Assembly (NCBI RefSeq): GCF_009498525.1
Contig: NZ_QSNT01000003.1
Coordinates: 699,977-763,976, forward strand
Direction: 5' to 3'
DNA from: Rhizobium sp. ICMP 5592
GTDB lineage: Bacteria > Pseudomonadota > Alphaproteobacteria > Rhizobiales > Rhizobiaceae
DNA length: 64,000 bases
The notes beneath the pieces are model-generated. The model had not been told where the DNA came from and searched no databases. It was given only the letters and a program-made list of their open reading frames with translations. The position numbers and the translations under genes were made by a program. Positions within the stretch are counted from its first letter, which is position 1. Every line of letters starts with the position of its first letter. Of the stretch, positions 59,168 through 64,000 are shown in pieces.

Positions 59168-59971
59168 TCAAGCCGACAGCCTGCCCCGGACGTCGTCGGC
59201 CAGCACCTTCATCCGGTCGATCGGCAAATGGCCGATCAGCATGAAGGCGTGTGCGGTATCCGACCAATAGACGACATTCATGCCGCGCCGGTTTTCCATA
59301 TCCGGGGCGGACATGCCGGTCGTCGAGGGGGTGATGCAAAGCGCCATCGGCCCGCTCTCCGGATCGAGATAAGCAATCTGCGCCAAAGGCTTGTCATCGT
59401 AATTCAACAATATGGCGCGCTTGAAATCGATACGCGGGATCGCGACGGCTTCGGGCGTCAGCGCGAGACCCACCTTCGAGCCGACCTCGTTCAATTGCGC
59501 AACCTGCTCAATCCGACCGCCAGCCGGCCCGCTCAGCGTATCCGGCGTGTAGAGGGAAAGATATTGCGCGACCACGGCACGCCATTCGCTGCCCTCGTCC
59601 GGCTTGGAGAGGCGATGGCTGATGCCGATCGCGGCGCGATCGATGGCGATGCCCGCAACCAGGCAGGCGGCAATCGCGCCCAGCAAGCCACGGCGGCCGA
59701 TGCCGGACGCGGCTTTCTTATCCGCATCGGCGGAGGGGATTGTGGCCAGCATCGCGTCCAGCTCGGCACGTGGGGCAGCGGCGAGCAGCGGCTCGAATGC
59801 CGCATGGAAGGGCAGATTGCTGCGCGACAGAAGATCGAAGCGTTCCGCCACCGTGGCGTCGCTTTCGATCAGTCTTTCGATCCTGTCACGCTCGGCAGCT
59901 TCCAGTTCACCGTCGATGAAGGCGGTGAGCTGTTCGTCCGAGGGCATGTTTCTGTTGTCCTGTTCACTCAT
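59168..59971 (-). CDS. anti-sigma factor, membrane-anchored
   Basis: 267-residue protein. The N-terminal domain (about 1-80) is helical (SDEQLTAFIDGELEAAERDR) and has no zinc-binding H-x3-C-x2-C motif. One hydrophobic helix follows (GLLGAIAACLVAGIAIDRA), and a C-terminal extracytoplasmic domain of about 150 residues comes after. This is the usual layout of an anti-sigma factor that holds an ECF sigma factor at the membrane. Its start at 59971 overlaps the end of the sigma gene by 8 bases. Confidence 0.85.
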   Translation of the reverse strand: MSEQDNRNMPSDEQLTAFIDGELEAAERDRIERLIESDATVAERFDLLSRSNLPFHAAFEPLLAAAPRAELDAMLATIPSADADKKAASGIGRRGLLGAIAACLVAGIAIDRAAIGISHRLSKPDEGSEWRAVVAQYLSLYTPDTLSGPAGGRIEQVAQLNEVGSKVGLALTPEAVAIPRIDFKRAILLNYDDKPLAQIAYLDPESGPMALCITPSTTGMSAPDMENRRGMNVVYWSDTAHAFMLIGHLPIDRMKVLADDVRGRLSA

Positions 59972-60629
59972 GTCCGTTCCCCAGTCGCCCACCCCCGAGC
60001 CGCGCCCCATCCGCCGGCCCCATGCCATCCGCGAGCTTGGCCCGCGCCGCCGCCAGCCGGCTCATCACCGTTCCGATCGGCACATCCAGAACCTCCGCCA
60101 CCTCGCGATAGGACAATCCTTCGACATAGGCGAGGAAAACGGCGGTGCGCTGCGCTTCCGGCAGCGCCTGCACCTGCTTCAGCACCTGGCCGGCCAGAAT
60201 ATGTGTCTCGGTCTCGCGCGCACCGTCAAAGACCAGTGCCTCATCGGCATCGACGAAGCCCTGTCCCATGCGGACCTGGCGAGAGCGGATCTCGTTCAGC
60301 CAGATCGAGTGCAGGATCGAAAACAGCCAGCGGTCGAGCCGCGTGCCCGCGATGAACTGGTGCGCGCGCTCCAGCGCCCGGACGCAGGTCGCCTGCACCA
60401 GATCATCCGCCACGTCGCGCTGGTGCGACAGCACGACAGCGTAGCGCCAGAGCCGCGTCAGATGCTGCGACAGTCCCGCCCTGATATCCTCTTCGCTCGC
60501 TATGGCACCCTCCGCGAGGTTCTTGACTTTGGGAGCCGCCGGCCTTGCCGACGGCTCCGATCGTGTCCGACTATAAGCAGAAATCAGGGAATGAGCGACT
60601 GACACCCGGATATTCCTCTCAATGCTCAC
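59964..60629 (-). CDS. ECF-type RNA polymerase sigma factor
   Basis: 221-residue sigma factor. Region 2 contains LWRYAVVLSHQRDVADDLVQ and DRWLFSILHSIWLNEIRSRQ. Region 4 has LPEAQRTAVFLAYVEGLSYR and REVAEVLDVPIGTVMSRLAA. The N-terminal 50 residues are extra and poorly conserved. The GTG at 60629 is the start of the open frame, but a later start is possible. It is upstream of the anti-sigma gene and 35 bases after a TPR-protein gene on the same strand. The regulon is unknown. Confidence 0.87.
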   Translation of the reverse strand: MSIERNIRVSVAHSLISAYSRTRSEPSARPAAPKVKNLAEGAIASEEDIRAGLSQHLTRLWRYAVVLSHQRDVADDLVQATCVRALERAHQFIAGTRLDRWLFSILHSIWLNEIRSRQVRMGQGFVDADEALVFDGARETETHILAGQVLKQVQALPEAQRTAVFLAYVEGLSYREVAEVLDVPIGTVMSRLAAARAKLADGMGPADGARLGGGRLGNGHE

Positions 60630-60664
60630 TGCTTATGCCGGTCACCTCAAGTCCGACCCTGAAA

Positions 60665-61207
60665 TTAGAGGCTCGACGGGTTCTGGATGGCCGCGTTCAG
60701 ATCCTGATATTCCTCGCAGGTCGTATTGCCGCAGAGCGCCTTGATGGTGCTGAGCTGGTCCTTGGCAAGGTCGATCTGACCCTTGATGACATAGGCTTCG
60801 CCGAGATATTCGCGAACCAGCGTGTATTTCGGGTCCATGGCGACGGACTTCTTATAGTAAGAGATGCCTTCATCCGTGCGGCCAAGCTTACGGGTGACAT
60901 AGCCGCGATAGTTCAGCGCTTCCGCCGTGTTCGGGTTCTGCAAGGTGTCGAGAACGGCCAGCGCTTCTTCATAGCGCTGATCCTTCTTGGCCAGCGAATA
61001 GGCATAGTCGGCGCGGTTTTCGTCGGTGATGTTGGCGCCCTGCTGCTTCACGCATTTCTTGGTCTTGCTGTCATAGATCTCGCCCTTCTTGCAGGTCGGC
61101 GTCGTGCTCGAATCATCACCGGCTGCGAAGACCGGGACAGCGAAAGCACCGAGGGTGAGGCAGGCGCCGAGAGCCGCCGAGGTCAGGCGGAAAGCGGTGG
61201 TGGTCAT
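60665..61207 (-). CDS. exported tetratricopeptide repeat protein
   Basis: 180-residue protein with signal peptide (LTSAALGACLTLGAFAVPVFA). A pair of cysteines (PTCKKGEIYDSKTKKCVKQQ) begins the mature part, followed by TPR-like helices: RYEEALAVLDTLQ, TAEALNYRGYVTRKLGRTDE, and YKKSVAMDPKYTLVREYLG. The start at 61207 is chosen from the signal peptide. It precedes the sigma factor gene by 35 bases, so it may be part of that operon. Confidence 0.82.
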   Translation of the reverse strand: MTTTAFRLTSAALGACLTLGAFAVPVFAAGDDSSTTPTCKKGEIYDSKTKKCVKQQGANITDENRADYAYSLAKKDQRYEEALAVLDTLQNPNTAEALNYRGYVTRKLGRTDEGISYYKKSVAMDPKYTLVREYLGEAYVIKGQIDLAKDQLSTIKALCGNTTCEEYQDLNAAIQNPSSL

Positions 61208-61408
61208 GGGATTACTCCTTGGCAAAATGAATGTTGCGATGGGAGAACACGCCATCCGTTCATTTTATTCGCAGCCATCAGATATTTTTTCTCGCACCCG
61301 AATTCGCCTCTGCGCCATCACTCCTTCGTGACCGACGGGTTCCGAATAAGCGCTGCCGATGGCGTGTTTCCTCCTGTGTACCCGCCGAGGGTCGCCAAGG
61401 AGAACCGA

Positions 61409-62461
61409 GTGACCGATACCGTCAAGCTTGTCAGTCTGGCCGTCGCCACGCCCGACACTATCATCCACCAGTCAGAAGCCGCCGACACCGCAGGTCGCCT
61501 GTTTTCCGACCGGTTCCGCGATTTCAAGCATCTTGCCCGCGTGTTCGACAGCGCCGGCATCCGCAAACGCCATGCCGCCCGTCCGCTCTCCTGGTTCGAA
61601 CAGCCGCATGGCTGGCAGGACCGCATGGAAGCCTATGCCGAGGTCGCAAGCCAGCTCTTCAAGGAGACCGTAACCAAGGCGCTGGAACGCGCTCACCTCA
61701 AGGCCGAGGACGTGGACTGCATCGTCACCGTATCCTCGACCGGCTTTGCGACGCCAAGCCTGGAGGCGCGGCTCGCCCGCGAAATGGGCTTCCGCTCCGA
61801 TATCGAGCGCGTGCCGGTCTTCGGCCTCGGTTGCGCCGCCGGCGTCGCCGGCCTCGCCATCGCCTCCCGCATGGCGAAGAGCCGTCCGGGCGCCGCCGTG
61901 CTCTTCGTCTCCATCGAGCTCTGCTCCCTCGCCTTCCGGCTGGACGAGTTGACGCGGCCGAACATAATCGCCACGGCACTGTTCGGCGACGGAGCGGCTG
62001 CCTGCATCCTGCGGACCGGCAAAGAGGGTCTGGCAGAGATCGAATCGACCGGGGAACATCTCTTTCCCGATACGCTCGGCATCATGGGCTGGAAGATCGA
62101 CGACACCGGCTTCGGCATCATCCTGGAACAATCGTTGCCGCCCTTTGCCGAGGCGAACATCAAGCCTGCCGTCGCCGGCATTCTCGAGCGCGCCGGCCTT
62201 GATATCTCGGATATCGACCGCTTCATCTGCCATCCCGGCGGCACCAAAGTGCTGCAGGCGCTAGAAACGGCCTTCAGCCTCGAACCCGGCTCGCTCGATA
62301 TCGAGCGCGAGGTAGTCGCCGACTACGGCAACATGTCGTCGCCAACGGTGCTCTTCGTGCTGGAGCGCGCCATCCTTGCCGGCCTGCCAAGCCGCTCGGC
62401 CATGGTCGCCATGGGTCCGGGCTTTACGGCAAGCTGCATCACGCTGAAGAGGGTCGCCTGA
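61409..62461 (+). CDS. type III polyketide synthase
   Basis: 350-residue chalcone/stilbene synthase-like enzyme. The Cys-His-Asn catalytic triad is in place: C142 in VFGLGCAAGVAGLA, H275 in FICHPGGTKVL, N308 in DYGNMSSPTVLF. It condenses acyl starters with malonyl-CoA, often making alkylpyrones or alkylresorcinols in bacteria. It starts with GTG at 61409, with AAGGAG just before. The stop overlaps the ATG of the methyltransferase gene by one base (TGATG). A long open frame before it is antisense noise. Confidence 0.92.
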   Translation: MTDTVKLVSLAVATPDTIIHQSEAADTAGRLFSDRFRDFKHLARVFDSAGIRKRHAARPLSWFEQPHGWQDRMEAYAEVASQLFKETVTKALERAHLKAEDVDCIVTVSSTGFATPSLEARLAREMGFRSDIERVPVFGLGCAAGVAGLAIASRMAKSRPGAAVLFVSIELCSLAFRLDELTRPNIIATALFGDGAAACILRTGKEGLAEIESTGEHLFPDTLGIMGWKIDDTGFGIILEQSLPPFAEANIKPAVAGILERAGLDISDIDRFICHPGGTKVLQALETAFSLEPGSLDIEREVVADYGNMSSPTVLFVLERAILAGLPSRSAMVAMGPGFTASCITLKRVA

Positions 62462-62958
62462 TGCTCTGGCCGTCGATCGCACTTCTGACCTTCGTCACCC
62501 TGCAGCGGCTTGCCGAGCTGATCCATGCCCGGCGCAACACCGCTGCCCTTCTTGCACAGGGCGGCCGGGAGATCGCACCGGGGCACTATCCCTATATGGT
62601 GACGATGCACACCGCCTGGCTCGTCAGCCTGTGGCTTCTCGCGACCGGGCGGCCGGTCGTCCTCGTCTGGTTCATCATCTTCATGGTGCTGCAAGGCCTG
62701 CGCGTCTGGGTGCTGGCGACATTGAAAGGACGCTGGACGACGCGGATCGTCGTGCTGCCGGGAGCACCACCGGTGGCAACCGGGCCATACCGCTTTCTCA
62801 GTCATCCGAACTATGCAGTGGTGGTCGGCGAGATCGCCGTATTGCCGCTCGCCTTTGGCCTGCCGCTCCACGCCATCGTCTTCTCACTGCTCAACGCCGC
62901 CATCCTCACAATACGCATTCGCGCCGAGAATACGGCGCTGGATCAGGCCATGGCGTGA
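62461..62958 (+). CDS. isoprenylcysteine carboxyl methyltransferase (ICMT) family protein
   Basis: 165-residue inner-membrane methyltransferase with about four to five helices. The family motif is in TGPYRFLSHPNYAVVVGE and the C-terminal IRIRAENTAL. Members next to type III polyketide synthases (as with Bacillus BpsA/BpsB) methylate alkylpyrone products. The tight overlap with the polyketide synthase gene supports that role here; inferred. The gene ends 127 bases before the DadA-like gene. Confidence 0.87.
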   Translation: MLWPSIALLTFVTLQRLAELIHARRNTAALLAQGGREIAPGHYPYMVTMHTAWLVSLWLLATGRPVVLVWFIIFMVLQGLRVWVLATLKGRWTTRIVVLPGAPPVATGPYRFLSHPNYAVVVGEIAVLPLAFGLPLHAIVFSLLNAAILTIRIRAENTALDQAMA

Positions 62959-63011
62959 TCATATTTTTCATTTGCACCGCAGCATTTTGGCAGGCATTTT
63001 CGATGCTTGAA

Positions 63012-63051
63012 GCCTGATCCCGGAAGGGGCTGAGCGTCTTTCGGGATCGGG
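63012..63051. repeat. imperfect palindrome, rhizobial intergenic-repeat-like
   Basis: GCC-T-GATCCCGGAAG pairs with CTTTCGGGATC-G-GGC (with one G-T wobble), giving a long stem. The GATCCCG...CGGGATC core is a style of intergenic palindrome seen often in rhizobial genomes (from memory). It lies between the ICMT and DadA-like genes. No T run is present. Confidence 0.5.
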
Positions 63052-63085
63052 CGCAGAAAAACAAGCATGCGGATAGCAGGGGATC

Positions 63086-64000
63086 ATGACAAAAGACGCA
63101 ATCGTGCTCGGCGCGGGCATTGTCGGCGTATCGACAGCCATCCACCTCCAGCGGCGTGGACGCCAGGTCACCCTCGTCGACCGCAAGCCGCCCGGTCACG
63201 GAACCTCCTTCGGCAATGCCGGCCTGATCCAGCGCGAGGGCGTCGTCCCTTATGGTTTTCCGCAGCAATTCGGCCTGCTGCTGCGCTACGCCTTCAACAA
63301 CCGCATCGACGCGCATTATCACCTCAAGGCGCTGCCAAGCCAGATCGCCTTCCTCGCCCGCTACTGGTGGAACTCCAACACCAAGCGGCATGAGATGATC
63401 TCCCGCGCCTATGCGCCGCTCATTGCTCATTCGATCAGCGAGCATAACGACCTCATCGAAGCTTCCCATGCCGAGGAACTGATCCGTAAAGACGGCTGGA
63501 TCGAGCTTTATCGCTCGAACGAGAAACGCGATGCGGAATTCGCCGAGGCCGAACGTCTCAGCCGCGAATTCGGCATCGCCTCTGACGCTTTGACCGGTGC
63601 GGACGTGGCGACATCGGAGCCGCATTTGAAGGACCGCTTCGCCGGCGCCCTGCGCTGGCGCGATCCGTGGTCGGTGCTCGACCCGCACGGCTTGACGGCC
63701 GCCTATCGCAAATATTTCGAAAGCATCGGCGGCCGCGTGACGACCGGCGACGCCGTCTCGCTCGGCCTGTCCGGCTCAAGCTGGAAAATGGTGACGGCGG
63801 AAGGGTCCATCGAAGCCGAGGATGTCGTCGTCGCCCTCGGTCCCTGGGCGGATCTGGTGACGAAGCGTTTCGGTTATGCCTTCCCGCTCGGCGTCAAGCG
63901 CGGTTATCACATGCATTATGCCGCCGAGGGCAATGCCGTTCTCAACAACTGGGTGCTGGATGCGGAGCGCGGCTACCTGATGGCGCCGATGAGCCGGGGC
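63086..64000 (+). CDS. FAD-dependent oxidoreductase, DadA-like, C-terminus missing
   Basis: Partial protein (305 residues) cut by the window end. The Rossmann FAD site is AIVLGAGIVGVSTAIHLQRR, then TLVDRKPPGHGTSFGNAGLI, and later VVVALGPWADLVTKRFGYAF and GVKRGYHMHYA. This fits D-amino acid dehydrogenase (DadA) and related deaminating dehydrogenases, normally about 410-420 residues. AGGGGA precedes the ATG at 63086. The exact substrate cannot be told. It reads in the same direction as the polyketide synthase genes but is separated by the palindrome. Confidence 0.87.
   Translation, partial: MTKDAIVLGAGIVGVSTAIHLQRRGRQVTLVDRKPPGHGTSFGNAGLIQREGVVPYGFPQQFGLLLRYAFNNRIDAHYHLKALPSQIAFLARYWWNSNTKRHEMISRAYAPLIAHSISEHNDLIEASHAEELIRKDGWIELYRSNEKRDAEFAEAERLSREFGIASDALTGADVATSEPHLKDRFAGALRWRDPWSVLDPHGLTAAYRKYFESIGGRVTTGDAVSLGLSGSSWKMVTAEGSIEAEDVVVALGPWADLVTKRFGYAFPLGVKRGYHMHYAAEGNAVLNNWVLDAERGYLMAPMSRG

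Noticed and set aside
60545..61408. Open frame upstream of the type III polyketide synthase start
   Set aside because: It is antisense to the TPR gene and the sigma factor end; composition is non-coding, and the AAGGAG-GTG start at 61409 fits the family.
1..64000. tRNA, rRNA, CRISPR arrays, prophage or intact IS
   Set aside because: None could be recognised by reading either strand; only one transposase fragment was found.

Overview
The window looks like chromosomal DNA from a fast-growing rhizobium (order Rhizobiales, Rhizobium/Agrobacterium group). The basis is inference from gene content and high GC: an mctS-mctR-mctP monocarboxylate uptake block, a CIRCE-controlled groESL operon, a contiguous hisS-hisZ-hisG operon with short-form HisG, a plant/alphaproteobacterial-type glutamate-cysteine ligase, a possible LpxQ-type lipid A oxidase, and many LysR regulators divergent from single enzyme genes. 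I saw no rRNA, tRNA, CRISPR array, intact insertion sequence, phage or conjugation gene. One transposase remnant is present at about 37.7 kb.

Layout. 0-3.3 kb: 3' part of mctP lies off the left edge, then a DUF3311 partner and the two-component pair mctRS. 3.5-5.3 kb: ribF and a NagD-like HAD phosphatase. 5.4-7.7 kb: chromate-resistance pair (ChrA plus rhodanese-ChrB fusion). 7.8-10.1 kb: groES-groEL with a heat-shock promoter, CIRCE and terminator. 10.4-12.4 kb: an unknown protein, a YghU-like GST and DoxX. 12.4-15.8 kb: hisS-hisZ-hisG. 15.9-18.6 kb: RNA ligase-like protein, a Met/His/Cys-rich exported protein with a DUF305 protein, and a LysR/YciI pair. 18.7-24 kb: LysR/oxidoreductase pair, aldo-keto reductase, HAD hydrolase, exported protein and Tag glycosylase. 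24.3-27.2 kb: two tandem L,D-transpeptidases, an outer-membrane barrel and a DUF6881-like protein. 27.3-32.2 kb: glcD-glcE-glcF with a divergent LysR. 32.3-34.5 kb: a catalytically altered S-adenosylhomocysteinase-like protein with a LysR gene. 34.7-37.6 kb: Nudix, Pit phosphate transporter and rsmE. 37.6-38.5 kb: AT-rich accessory stretch with a transposase fragment, two candidate small proteins and a large hairpin. 38.5-45.8 kb: LysE exporter, gshA, an NPF-repeat DUF937 protein, an AT-rich TylF-type methyltransferase, an ABC-F ATPase, a dienelactone hydrolase and DUF1127. 46-51.1 kb: LysR, TetR, MAPEG, a membrane protein and guaB. 50.5-55.2 kb: TetR with divergent tautomerase and VOC genes, metallo-hydrolase, DHA2 MFS pump and VOC. 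55.2-57.5 kb: rlmE and an N-terminally extended Ppx/GppA. 57.7-59.1 kb: LysR/monooxygenase pair. 59.2-61.2 kb: TPR protein, ECF sigma factor and anti-sigma. 61.4-64 kb: type III polyketide synthase, ICMT methyltransferase and a truncated DadA-like oxidase.

Most of the window is housekeeping metabolism with regulator/enzyme pairs. The parts most worth a second look are the divergent AHCY homologue (32.3-33.4 kb), the type III PKS/ICMT pair beside the sigma/anti-sigma operon (59-63 kb), the tandem operator and structured leader before the MFS pump (53.1-53.3 kb), the AT-rich accessory stretches (37.6-38.5 and 41.9-43.0 kb), and several clear inverted-repeat operators. All functions are homology-style inferences from reading motifs; no database search was run.
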